The notes under the pieces are model-generated. The model searched no databases and had not been told where the DNA came from. It saw nothing but the letters and a program-made list of their open reading frames with translations. From Cyclobacteriaceae bacterium (lineage in GTDB: Bacteria > Bacteroidota > Bacteroidia > Cytophagales > Cyclobacteriaceae): a stretch of DNA of 8,087 bases. Positions 1-5,840 of this stretch are shown here, one piece after another. The stretch spans positions 1 through 8,087 of the forward strand of contig JANYKP010000250.1 of assembly GCA_025358195.1 (NCBI GenBank), given 5' to 3'. Every line of letters starts with the position of its first letter. The first letter of the stretch is position 1. Made by a program: the position numbers and the translations under genes.

Positions 1-310
1 CTGTGGGGATCAAGACCGATTCCACCACTAATCCATCGAAAAGCGTCACCGCATTTTTAATAGTACCATCAGCGCTCCGCTGCATGTTGTCAACCTTGAT
101 GTGATTGATGACAAAATGTTCTTTCAGCATTTCGCGCGTGGGTAGTGAGATATTCGTCATCTGCTCGAAGCTCTTGGCGGACTTCATCCACAACCATTCA
201 TATACTTGCTGTGCTCGAAATGCCTTTTCTCCTTTCGCGATAAAAAACTCCTTTAGTTCTTCCAATGAAAGTTTTCGAATGTCGCGCCGAGCCTGAGTTT
301 CAGTAAGCAT
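1..310 (-). CDS. rlmN: RlmN N-terminal part (dual-specificity 23S rRNA A2503 / tRNA A37 C2-methyltransferase), cut by left edge
   Basis: Reading leftward from the ATG at 310-308, 103 codons stay open to the window edge. The product starts MLTETQARRDIRKLSLEEL and includes EKAFRAQQVYEWLW (about 29-42), then DGTIKNAV and DGLVVESVLIPT at the end. This is the N-terminal helical domain of RlmN, where the conserved [R/K]A.Q...W motif and the strand that leads into the radical-SAM barrel are found. RlmN is a cytoplasmic 4Fe-4S radical-SAM enzyme that methylates C2 of A2503 in 23S rRNA and of A37 in some tRNAs. The CxxxCxxC cluster motif would lie just beyond the edge, so catalytic competence cannot be checked. 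The ATG shares its A with the TAA of the preceding gene (TAATG), so the two are probably co-transcribed and translationally coupled. An upstream start is unlikely because it would extend into that gene. Confidence 0.9.
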   Translation of the reverse strand, partial: MLTETQARRDIRKLSLEELKEFFIAKGEKAFRAQQVYEWLWMKSAKSFEQMTNISLPTREMLKEHFVINHIKVDNMQRSADGTIKNAVTLFDGLVVESVLIPT

Positions 311-729
311 TATTTGATCCGTGTAAACGTCTTTATCTCACAATCCTTTTTCAGATAGTGGATGGTTAGGTTCGATTGGGTAAGCGTGTCGATGACGAAT
401 TGTTGCGTCATAATGCCGGACTTAATGTCCAGTAATAAGAGTTCGGAGCCATTGACTTTATAGTGGAATGTACTCATACCAGCAGCTTTCTTTTTGCCGG
501 ATGAGAAAATGCCCTCTTCTCCACTGCCTTTCTTATCAAAGCGGATCAAACGGGCCACGGCATTGCGCGAAGAGCCCATGTCTTTCTCCAATTCTTTTTC
601 TGTCTCACCTTTTTCCATCTGACTTTGGAAGCACGTCTTTTCATCCGTGAGCTGCCAGGTGCCCACGATCGTTTGTGCCTGACTCCCCCAACCCATAAGC
701 ACGATGCCTGCCAGAATCCAGATTCTCAT
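310..729 (-). CDS. Small exported protein, lipocalin-like, unknown function
   Basis: This encodes 139 residues. Residues 1-18 look like a Sec signal peptide: MR, a hydrophobic core (IWILAGIVLMGWG), then SQA with likely cleavage before Q19. There is no lipobox cysteine, so the product is more likely periplasmic or secreted than a lipoprotein. The mature protein begins QTIVGTWQLTDEKTC. The G-T-W near the N-terminus followed by alternating short strands (HYKVNGSELLLLDI, TQQFVIDTLTQSNLTIHYL) is the usual look of small lipocalin-like beta-barrel proteins of Bacteroidota. A charged, helical insert rich in Glu and Lys spans about 38-52. Two cysteines (C33, C130) could form a disulfide tying the first and last strands. 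It lies directly upstream of rlmN with a one-base overlap, but no functional link is evident. The family assignment is pattern-based only; the gene itself is well supported by the signal peptide and coupled arrangement. Confidence 0.75.
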   Translation of the reverse strand: MRIWILAGIVLMGWGSQAQTIVGTWQLTDEKTCFQSQMEKGETEKELEKDMGSSRNAVARLIRFDKKGSGEEGIFSSGKKKAAGMSTFHYKVNGSELLLLDIKSGIMTQQFVIDTLTQSNLTIHYLKKDCEIKTFTRIK

Positions 730-764
730 AAATGCAGCGTTTTTCTTCCGATCGCTATCGGGAT

Positions 765-772
765 CAAATTTA
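765..772 (-). promoter_or_regulatory. Probable -7 box (TAAATTTG) for the lipocalin-like gene and rlmN
   Basis: On the minus strand the octamer TAAATTTG matches the Bacteroidota -7 consensus TAnnTTTG exactly. It lies 35 bases before the ATG at 729, which would give a leader of roughly 25-30 nt. I see no TTG at the expected -33 distance, so only one half of the promoter is supported. A short imperfect palindrome (748-761, CCGAT-CGCT-ATCGG) falls near the expected transcription start. Confidence 0.45.
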
Positions 773-900
773 CATTAAATTGCTTTTATGAAGGTTGAGA
801 AGCTTGGAAGTGTGAAGCTGAGAATTTGTTCAGCTATAATTTGATTTTGGCGTTTGCACATTAATCCCGATTACACGAATTTTCCCGATCAAATTTTTTT

Positions 901-1977
901 ATGCAAAAAAGCAACGCAATCGTTATCACCGCTGGCTACCTCGATTCCAACAGTGGAAAGACGGCCCACGGCCTCATCCGTGGTTCTGACCGCTTTAATA
1001 TTTTGGGCATCATTGATCACAAGCATCCCGGCAAGGACGCGGGCGAAATATTGGATGGTAAGAAGCGAAATATCCCGGTGTACGGTTCCATCGCTGACTT
1101 CGTAAAGCAGAGCCTTGTCAAGGCAGAGTATTGTGTGCTGGGTGTTGCCACCAAGGGCGGTGTTATTCCTGATTCATTACGCTCCATGCTTCACGATGCT
1201 TTGGAAAACAATTTTCATCTGGTAAACGGGTTGCACGACTACGTATCCGATCATGCTGACCTTGCCGCCCTCGCCGCAGCAAAAGGTCTTCAACTCATTG
1301 ATGTGCGCAAGCCCAAGAAATTCAAGGATCTTCATTTTTGGTCAGGGAGGATTGCCGAAGTGAAATGTCCGAAAATTGCCGTGTTGGGAACGGACTGTGC
1401 GCTTGGCAAACGGACCACCACACGATTCCTGACCGAAGCGATGCGAAAAGCAGGTTTTAAAGCAGAGATGATTTACACCGGGCAGACAGGGTGGATGCAA
1501 GGAGCAAAGTACGGTTTCATTTTCGATTCAACATTGAATGATTTCATCTCCGGAGAGATGGAACACGCCATTGTGCAATGCTGGGAGGAGGTCAAACCGG
1601 ACATCGTTTTTATTGAAGGACAATCTTCACTGCGGAATCCAAGCGGGCCGGCGGGTGCTGAGTGGATCATCTCGGCTGCCGCCAATGGGGTGGTGCTACA
1701 ACACAATCCTGCCAGGAAGCAATACAAAGACATGGAATACTATCCTGCCTATCTTCCCGATCCGAAGGATGAGATTGAGTTGATAAGAATTTACGGTGCC
1801 CCCACAGTAGCACTCACGATTAACACCGCCAAGATGACTGAAAAAGACGCCCGCGACTACGCCAGAAAATACGAGAAGGAATTGGGGATACCAGCAATTC
1901 TTCCGTTGGAAGATGGTGTTGATAAACTAATACCCATCTTTAAGGACATGATTGAAAAATCCATCGCACAGGTTTAG
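901..1977 (+). CDS. DUF1611 family P-loop protein, DgcN-like (candidate D-glutamate N-acetyltransferase)
   Basis: 358 residues, normal for DUF1611. Residues about 1-140 form the N-terminal alpha/beta (Rossmann-like) part: AIVITAGYLDSNSGKTAHGL, then ILGIIDHKHPGKDAGEILDG. The C-terminal P-loop domain begins at about 156 (CPKIAVLGTD) with a Walker-A-type loop GTDCALGKRT (163-172), a glycine-rich TGQTGWMQGAKYG (193-205), and VFIEGQSSLRNPSG (236-249), a plausible Walker B/acidic region. In characterised members called DgcN, the reaction is N-acetylation of D-glutamate, feeding a racemase (DgcA) of the enolase superfamily. The next gene is an enolase-superfamily epimerase, which fits that pairing. 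Family membership is well supported; the substrate is inferred from context. No Shine-Dalgarno is visible before the ATG (upstream is an A/T run), as is usual in this phylum. A start further upstream is not supported by family alignment from memory. Confidence 0.85.
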   Translation: MQKSNAIVITAGYLDSNSGKTAHGLIRGSDRFNILGIIDHKHPGKDAGEILDGKKRNIPVYGSIADFVKQSLVKAEYCVLGVATKGGVIPDSLRSMLHDALENNFHLVNGLHDYVSDHADLAALAAAKGLQLIDVRKPKKFKDLHFWSGRIAEVKCPKIAVLGTDCALGKRTTTRFLTEAMRKAGFKAEMIYTGQTGWMQGAKYGFIFDSTLNDFISGEMEHAIVQCWEEVKPDIVFIEGQSSLRNPSGPAGAEWIISAAANGVVLQHNPARKQYKDMEYYPAYLPDPKDEIELIRIYGAPTVALTINTAKMTEKDARDYARKYEKELGIPAILPLEDGVDKLIPIFKDMIEKSIAQV

Positions 1978-2059
1978 TCACGGATTGTATGGATTTCAAG
2001 TTCAAAGATAAAACAGTACAGCTAACTTGAGCAGCAAGAGCATTCTCCCGCATCCTGAT

Positions 2060-2143
2060 AACGATCGGAGATTAACGCAGATTTAAAACGCAGATTTGTA
2101 TTTTATCTGCGAAAATTCGCAAAGATCTGCGGGAAATGATTTG
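2060..2143. repeat. Intergenic interspersed-type repeat with nested CGCAGAT/ATCTGCG inverted words
   Basis: AACGCAGATTT occurs twice as a direct repeat (2074-2084 and 2087-2097), followed by two copies of ATCTGCG (2105-2111 and 2125-2131). CGCAGAT 2089-2095 can pair with 2105-2111, and 2076-2082 with 2125-2131, giving two nested 7-bp stems. Between the right-hand copies GCGAAAATTCGC (2109-2120) is itself a small palindrome. This matches, from memory, a common non-coding repeat type scattered in Bacteroidota genomes, built from degenerate CGCAGATT/ATCTGCG words. No open reading frame or transposase is present. It sits between the DUF1611 gene and the epimerase gene, so it separates two otherwise likely co-transcribed genes. 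Boundaries are approximate; the segment 1978-2059 may hold a more decayed part of the same element (ACGGATTGTATGGATTTCA). Confidence 0.7.
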
Positions 2144-2185
2144 TGTTGCATTCGAAATGGCGCAACTTCACAATAATCGCAAGCA

Positions 2186-3253
2186 ATGAAAATAAAAAGT
2201 ATCAACGTTTGGACTGCCGACCTTGGAAACACCAAACCTTATACAATCGCTTTCAAGACAATCGATGAAGTGCTCAACACCTTCGTAGAAATAACGCTGG
2301 AGAACGGCACGACCGGCATTGGTGCTGCCAATCCAAGTGAATATGTGACCGGTGAAAACTTAGATCAGACCAATGCTGCCCTTACTGGGGAGAACCTCGA
2401 ATTTCTAATTGGGCGAGACTTGTATGAGATAAATCAACTGCTTTTCGAACTATGGCTGAAATTTCCGAAAACTCCAGCCGCCCGTGCTGCTCTTGATATT
2501 GCGCTGCACGACGCATTCACAAAGCTTCTCGGAATTCCGCTGGTGAAATATCTCGGCCAGAAAATCAAATCCATGCCGACATCGAATACCATCGGAATTA
2601 AGAATGTAGCAGATACATTAAAAGAAGCAGATGAGTATGCAAAGCTTGGCTTCAAAGCATTAAAAGTAAAAATTGGCAAAGACCTGGAGGAAGATATCGA
2701 GCGCCTGGTGAAGCTACGGGAGAAGTTTGGCCAGAAGTTTTTAATTCGAATTGATGCCAATCAAGGTTATACCTCCGCCAAGACGATTGAATTTTACAAA
2801 CGCACAAAACAACTCAACATTGAATTAATTGAGCAGCCGCTGCCAGCCAAGGCGGTAGCAGAGATCAGACAATTGCCAGCTGAAGTGCGTGCTGTCATTG
2901 CCGCCGATGAATCCCTGCTCTCCGCCAAGGATGCTCTGGAACTTATCAAACCACCCCGGGCTGTTGGCATATTCAATATCAAATTGATGAAATGCGGAGG
3001 CATAAGTCAAGGTCTTAAAATTGCTGACATCGGCTTTCATGAGAATATCGATTTATTCTGGGGCTGCAATGATGAGAGCATTGTCAGCATTACAGCAGCC
3101 TTGCATGCGGCATTTGCCTGCCCCAACACCAAATACATTGACCTGGACGGAAGTCTTGATCTTGCCCGTGACGTCGTGAAAGGCGGATTCATTTTGAAAG
3201 AAGGAATTATGTACTGTTCCGATAGGCCTGGATTGGGCGTAGAGCGGATCTGA
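2186..3253 (+). CDS. Enolase-superfamily dipeptide epimerase (L-Ala-D/L-Glu epimerase-like; alternative DgcA-type N-acetyl-D-Glu racemase)
   Basis: 355 residues, typical length for the family. The N-terminal capping domain (about 1-125) is followed by a (beta/alpha)-barrel. Visible catalytic features are K160-V-K162 (KxK; K162 the catalytic base), metal ligands D190 with N192 in RIDANQG, E216 in ELIEQPLP, D241 in AADES, and K266 in NIKLMKCGG (second acid/base on the opposite face). Two catalytic lysines indicate 1,1-proton transfer, i.e. epimerase or racemase chemistry. D319-L-D321 matches the DxD motif that in L-Ala-D/L-Glu epimerases binds the dipeptide alpha-ammonium group. K24 falls where, in my remembered alignment with Bacillus YkfB, an Arg contacts the Glu side chain. 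These favour a murein-peptide epimerase. The DUF1611 neighbour, however, suggests a DgcA-like role on N-acetyl-D-glutamate. All catalytic residues are intact. The ATG is the first plausible start; MKIKSINVWTADL is the standard first strand. Confidence 0.88.
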   Translation: MKIKSINVWTADLGNTKPYTIAFKTIDEVLNTFVEITLENGTTGIGAANPSEYVTGENLDQTNAALTGENLEFLIGRDLYEINQLLFELWLKFPKTPAARAALDIALHDAFTKLLGIPLVKYLGQKIKSMPTSNTIGIKNVADTLKEADEYAKLGFKALKVKIGKDLEEDIERLVKLREKFGQKFLIRIDANQGYTSAKTIEFYKRTKQLNIELIEQPLPAKAVAEIRQLPAEVRAVIAADESLLSAKDALELIKPPRAVGIFNIKLMKCGGISQGLKIADIGFHENIDLFWGCNDESIVSITAALHAAFACPNTKYIDLDGSLDLARDVVKGGFILKEGIMYCSDRPGLGVERI

Positions 3254-3316
3254 TTTTTGAAGACTCCCAACGCCTTGATTATCAAATGTTAGCCCTAGCT
3301 CCACGCCAATCTCCAT

Positions 3317-3345
3317 GAGGAATCCCTCGATTCCTTATTTTTTTT
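3317..3345 (+). terminator. Rho-independent terminator after the epimerase gene
   Basis: AGGAAT (3318-3323), a six-base loop, and ATTCCT (3330-3335) form a perfect 6-bp stem, extendable by a G-T wobble pair (3317/3336), followed by TA and a run of eight T (3338-3345). It lies 64 bases after the epimerase stop and just before the ribosomal promoter, so it likely insulates the two units. The stem is short and A/T-rich, so its efficiency is uncertain. Confidence 0.65.
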
Positions 3346-3356
3346 AAATTCTACAC

Positions 3357-3386
3357 TTGGTAACTCCGGGGCAGTTCCTATCTTTG
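3357..3386 (+). promoter_or_regulatory. Bacteroidota sigma-A promoter of the rplC operon (TTG-N19-TATCTTTG)
   Basis: TTG at 3357-3359 and TATCTTTG at 3379-3386 match the -33 and -7 elements of the Bacteroidota housekeeping promoter (TTG / TAnnTTTG), separated by exactly 19 bases. Transcription would start at about 3390-3394, giving a leader of about 55-60 nt before rplC. Its position immediately after the terminator and ahead of nine ribosomal protein genes supports it as the main operon promoter. Confidence 0.8.
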
Positions 3387-3394
3387 CAGTCCTT

Positions 3395-3416
3395 TTTGCG
3401 GCACAAAACCCGCAAA
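3395..3416 (+). promoter_or_regulatory. Leader hairpin in the 5' UTR of the rplC operon
   Basis: TTTGCGG (3395-3401) and CCGCAAA (3410-3416) form a perfect 7-bp stem with an eight-base A-rich loop (CACAAAAC). It begins at or within a few bases of the predicted transcription start, 32 bases before the rplC start codon. It is not followed by a T run, so it is not a simple terminator. It could stabilise the transcript's 5' end or bind a ribosomal protein for feedback control; the sequence alone cannot say which. Confidence 0.5.
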
Positions 3417-3432
3417 TCGGCTTAAAAACAGC

Positions 3433-3445
3433 AAAATAGGTTTCA
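3433..3445 (+). promoter_or_regulatory. Translation-initiation element AAAATAGGTTTCA before rplC
   Basis: This 13-base word ends three bases before the rplC ATG. The same word occurs at the same distance before rplP (7453-7465). The TAGG core lies 8 bases from the start codon, a normal Shine-Dalgarno spacing, but only AGG matches the anti-Shine-Dalgarno. The A-rich 5' part fits the A-rich upstream preference of Bacteroidota ribosomes. Confidence 0.45.
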
Positions 3446-3448
3446 ACC

Positions 3449-4081
3449 ATGCCTGGAATTATAGGACGTAAGATTGGGATGACAAGCGTATTCGGCCAGG
3501 ATGGTCAGAATATCGCCTGTACAGTCATCGAGGCGGGACCCTGCATAGTCACTCAGATCAAGAATCAAGAGACTGATGGCTACTCGGCCCTGCAATTGTC
3601 CTTCGGAGAGAAGAAAGAAAAGAACACATCCAAGCCGCTGGTAGGTCACTTCAAGAAAGCTAATACCACACCCAAGCGGGACGTGGTTGAGTTTCGTGAC
3701 TTCGGCGCAGAGTTCAACGGTATTGCCGAACTCGGCAAAGAAGTCCGTATTCAGGATGTGTTTGCCGAAGGCGATTTTTTGGATGCTGTGGGTACCTCTA
3801 AGGGGCACGGTTTCCAGGGTGTAGTAAAGCGTTACGGCTTTGCTGGAGTGGGTGGCCAGACTCATGGTCAGCATAACCGACTCCGTGCACCGGGTTCAAT
3901 GGGTAACGCCTCCTTTGCATCACGGGTGATCAAAGGAAAGCGCCTTCCAGGACGCATGGGCAACGACCGGGTGAAAATCACCAACCTTAAGGTTGTGAAA
4001 ATCATCACGGAACACAACTTGATCCTGGTCAGCGGATCTGTGCCAGGTGCGAAAAACTCAACCATAATCCTGCAAAAGTGA
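3449..4081 (+). CDS. rplC: 50S ribosomal protein L3 (uL3)
   Basis: 210 residues, a normal bacterial L3 length. It starts MPGIIGRKIGMTSVFGQDGQ, with the classic G-x-K-x-GMT opening. The central loop (about 117-172) that reaches toward the peptidyl transferase centre shows SKGHGFQGVVKRYGF, the GQTHGQHNRLRAPGS stretch and KGKRLPGRMG. L3 is a primary 23S rRNA binder that starts large-subunit assembly. In E. coli a glutamine in the GSIGQNQ segment is methylated by PrmB. Here that segment is GSMGNASFASRV (149-160) and has no Gln, so this modification cannot occur. It is the first gene of the transcript here, unlike the usual layout in which rpsJ comes first. The stop TGA overlaps the rplD ATG by one base. 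Confidence 0.97.
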   Translation: MPGIIGRKIGMTSVFGQDGQNIACTVIEAGPCIVTQIKNQETDGYSALQLSFGEKKEKNTSKPLVGHFKKANTTPKRDVVEFRDFGAEFNGIAELGKEVRIQDVFAEGDFLDAVGTSKGHGFQGVVKRYGFAGVGGQTHGQHNRLRAPGSMGNASFASRVIKGKRLPGRMGNDRVKITNLKVVKIITEHNLILVSGSVPGAKNSTIILQK

Positions 4082-4710
4082 TGGACGTAGCAATTACAAA
4101 ATATAGCGGCGAGACCACCGGCCGTAAAGTCAACCTTTCCTCCGAGGTTTTTGGCATCGAGCCAAACGACCACGCAATCTGGTTAGATGTGAAAAGTCAT
4201 TTGGCTAACCAACGCCAGGGAACGCATAAATCCAAGCAGCGAAATGAGATCACCGGTTCATCCAAAAAGATCAAGAAGCAAAAAGGAACTGGTGGTGCCC
4301 GCGCGGGTAACATCAAGAACCCGCAGTTCAAAGGTGGTGGCCGTGTCTTCGGTCCCGCTCCCCGCGATTACTCCTTTAAGTTAAATAAGAAGGTAAAAGA
4401 CCTGGCGCGTAAATCGGCGCTGACATACAAAGCCAAAGACAATTCAATCGCCATCATTGAAGATTTCAACTTCGAGGCACCCAAGACCAAACAATATATC
4501 AGCATGCTGAAGTCACTGGGAGTAACCTCTCAAAAGACCCTCCTCGTTATTCCTGAAAGCAACCACAACATAGCCTCCTCGGGCCGGAATATCCGGAACA
4601 CAAAAATTATCACCGCATCGCAGATCAATACCTATGATGTCATCAATGCAGATAAGTTGATCCTGGTGGAAAGCTCCGTTGGAAAAATCGATAATCTTTT
4701 AAACAAGTAA
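4081..4710 (+). CDS. rplD: 50S ribosomal protein L4 (uL4)
   Basis: 209 residues from the ATG at 4081, which shares its A with the rplC TGA (TGATG); a GTG one codon upstream is possible but MDVAITKYSG matches the family start. Typical L4 signatures are the long basic tunnel loop (about 43-90: QRQGTHKSKQRNEITGSSKK, QKGTGGARAG, KNPQFKGGGRVFGP), then the globular part with LARKSALTYKAKDNSIAIIEDF and the C-terminal TYDVINADKLILVESSV. L4 lines the peptide exit tunnel near L22. In E. coli it also represses its own S10 operon, acting on the leader RNA at both transcription and translation; whether it acts on the leader hairpin here is unknown. The tunnel-loop KGTGGARAG, where macrolide-resistance changes usually arise, looks wild-type. 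Confidence 0.97.
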   Translation: MDVAITKYSGETTGRKVNLSSEVFGIEPNDHAIWLDVKSHLANQRQGTHKSKQRNEITGSSKKIKKQKGTGGARAGNIKNPQFKGGGRVFGPAPRDYSFKLNKKVKDLARKSALTYKAKDNSIAIIEDFNFEAPKTKQYISMLKSLGVTSQKTLLVIPESNHNIASSGRNIRNTKIITASQINTYDVINADKLILVESSVGKIDNLLNK

Positions 4711-4714
4711 TCCG

Positions 4715-5002
4715 ATGAGTATCCTGAAGCGCCCCCTGGTTACTGAGAAAGTTTCTGCCCTCAACGAAAAGGGTAAGTATGGTTTCATTGTAGAGATCAC
4801 AGCCAACAAGGTTGAGATTAAGAATGCAGTTGAGAAAATGTATGGCGTAAACGTCGAGCGGGTAAATACGCTCAGCATGATGGGTAAGTTGAAAGTGCGT
4901 TCAACCAAAGCTGGAACGTTGTCGGGCCGCAGACCCAACTTCAAGAAGGCAATTGTTACCCTCGCTGAGGGCGAAGTGATAGACTTTTATGGCAACGTTT
5001 AA
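4715..5002 (+). CDS. rplW: 50S ribosomal protein L23 (uL23)
   Basis: 95 residues, the usual size. It begins MSILKRPLVTEKVSALNEKG, the conserved R-P-x-x-T-E-K motif of L23, followed by KYGFIVEITANKVEIKNAVEKMYGVNVERVNTLSM, the family core. L23 sits at the tunnel exit and is the docking site for trigger factor and SRP. Between about 68 and 83 lies the basic extended loop (RSTKAGTLSGRRPNFKKA). The gene starts 4 bases after the rplD stop with no clear Shine-Dalgarno, so reinitiation by ribosomes finishing rplD is likely. Confidence 0.96.
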   Translation: MSILKRPLVTEKVSALNEKGKYGFIVEITANKVEIKNAVEKMYGVNVERVNTLSMMGKLKVRSTKAGTLSGRRPNFKKAIVTLAEGEVIDFYGNV

Positions 5003-5015
5003 TAGAAGATAAGCG

Positions 5016-5840
5016 ATGGCGTTAAAAAAATTAAGACCGATTACACCAGGCACCCGACACAGATTGTCGCCAGGCTTTGATGACATTACCGAAAGTCGCC
5101 CCGAGAAGTCATTGCTTACTTCTTTGAAAAAGACTGGCGGACGGAATAGCAACGGTCGCATGACCATGCGTTACATCGGCGGCGGTCACAAACAAAAATT
5201 AAGAGACATCGACTTTAAGCGTGACAAGTTTGATGTGCCGGCGATTGTAAAGTCAATTGAATACGATCCCACCAGAACAGCCCGGGTGGCAAAGTTGTAT
5301 TACGCCGACGGGTTCAAGTCATATATCATTGCACCTCAGGGATTAAAAGTAGGACAGACCGTACTAGCCGGTGAGAATATCGCCCCGGAAGTAGGGAACA
5401 CACTGCCACTCTCCAAAATACCGCTCGGTACGATTATCCATAACGTGGAGAATAAGCCAGGAAGAGGAGCATCTATCGCCCGAAGCGCTGGTTCATTTGT
5501 TCAATTATTGGCAAGGGAAGGCGATTATGCAACCCTTAAAATGCCTTCCGGTGAAATGCGCAACGTCCTGGTAAGATGTCTGGCCACAGTCGGAGCAGTA
5601 TCAAATCCTGACCACATGAACGAATCGGTTGGAAAGGCAGGTCGCAGTCGCTGGAGAGGAGTTCGTCCCCGCACCCGCGCCGTTGCTATGAACCCGGTTG
5701 ATCACCCGATGGGTGGTGGAGAAGGAAGAGCGTCCGGTGGTCATCCAAGATCACGCAAAGGATTGTTGGCAAAGGGTAAGAAGACAAGACACCCTAAGAA
5801 ATATTCAGATGGTCTAATTATTACAAGGAGGAAAAAGTAA
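5016..5840 (+). CDS. rplB: 50S ribosomal protein L2 (uL2)
   Basis: 274 residues, normal for L2. Family landmarks are the N-terminal KKLRPITPGTRHR, GGRNSNGRMTMRYIGGGHKQ (41-60), the OB-fold and SH3-like barrels (about 75-195) and the C-terminal RGVRPRTRAVAMNPVDHPMGGGEGR segment. H230 corresponds to E. coli H229, the residue important for peptidyl transferase function and subunit association. The tail KKTRHPKKYSDGLIITRRKK is standard. L2 is one of the most conserved large-subunit proteins. The gene follows rplW by 13 bases. Its final codons AGG AGG (R271, R272) also make a full Shine-Dalgarno sequence for rpsS, and its TAA overlaps the rpsS ATG by one base. Confidence 0.98.
   Translation: MALKKLRPITPGTRHRLSPGFDDITESRPEKSLLTSLKKTGGRNSNGRMTMRYIGGGHKQKLRDIDFKRDKFDVPAIVKSIEYDPTRTARVAKLYYADGFKSYIIAPQGLKVGQTVLAGENIAPEVGNTLPLSKIPLGTIIHNVENKPGRGASIARSAGSFVQLLAREGDYATLKMPSGEMRNVLVRCLATVGAVSNPDHMNESVGKAGRSRWRGVRPRTRAVAMNPVDHPMGGGEGRASGGHPRSRKGLLAKGKKTRHPKKYSDGLIITRRKK
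5826..5831 (+). promoter_or_regulatory. Strong Shine-Dalgarno (AGGAGG) for rpsS inside the end of rplB
   Basis: AGGAGG lies 8 bases before the rpsS ATG, an optimal match and spacing. None of the other start codons in this window has a comparable sequence, and Bacteroidota ribosomes generally ignore Shine-Dalgarno signals because the anti-Shine-Dalgarno is sequestered. It coincides with the two conserved Arg codons of L2, so part of the match is forced by protein sequence. Confidence 0.6.

Noticed and set aside
105..296. Small plus-strand open frames within the left 650 bases
   Set aside because: They are antisense to rlmN and the lipocalin-like gene, whose protein sequences are convincing; no initiation signal.
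730..900. Promoter for the DUF1611 gene
   Set aside because: Only imperfect matches (such as TGATTTTG at 842-849) without a properly spaced TTG; not strong enough to annotate.
2074..2131. Possible CRISPR array
   Set aside because: There are only two short direct copies 13 bases apart plus inverted copies, no spacers of regular size and no cas genes.
3317..3345. Attenuator belonging to the ribosomal operon
   Set aside because: The hairpin and T run lie upstream of the TTG/TATCTTTG promoter, so they belong to the preceding transcript.
4078..4083. GTG at 4078 as the rplD start
   Set aside because: The ATG at 4081, overlapping the rplC stop as TGATG, gives the family-typical N-terminus; GTG would add only one residue and is less favoured.
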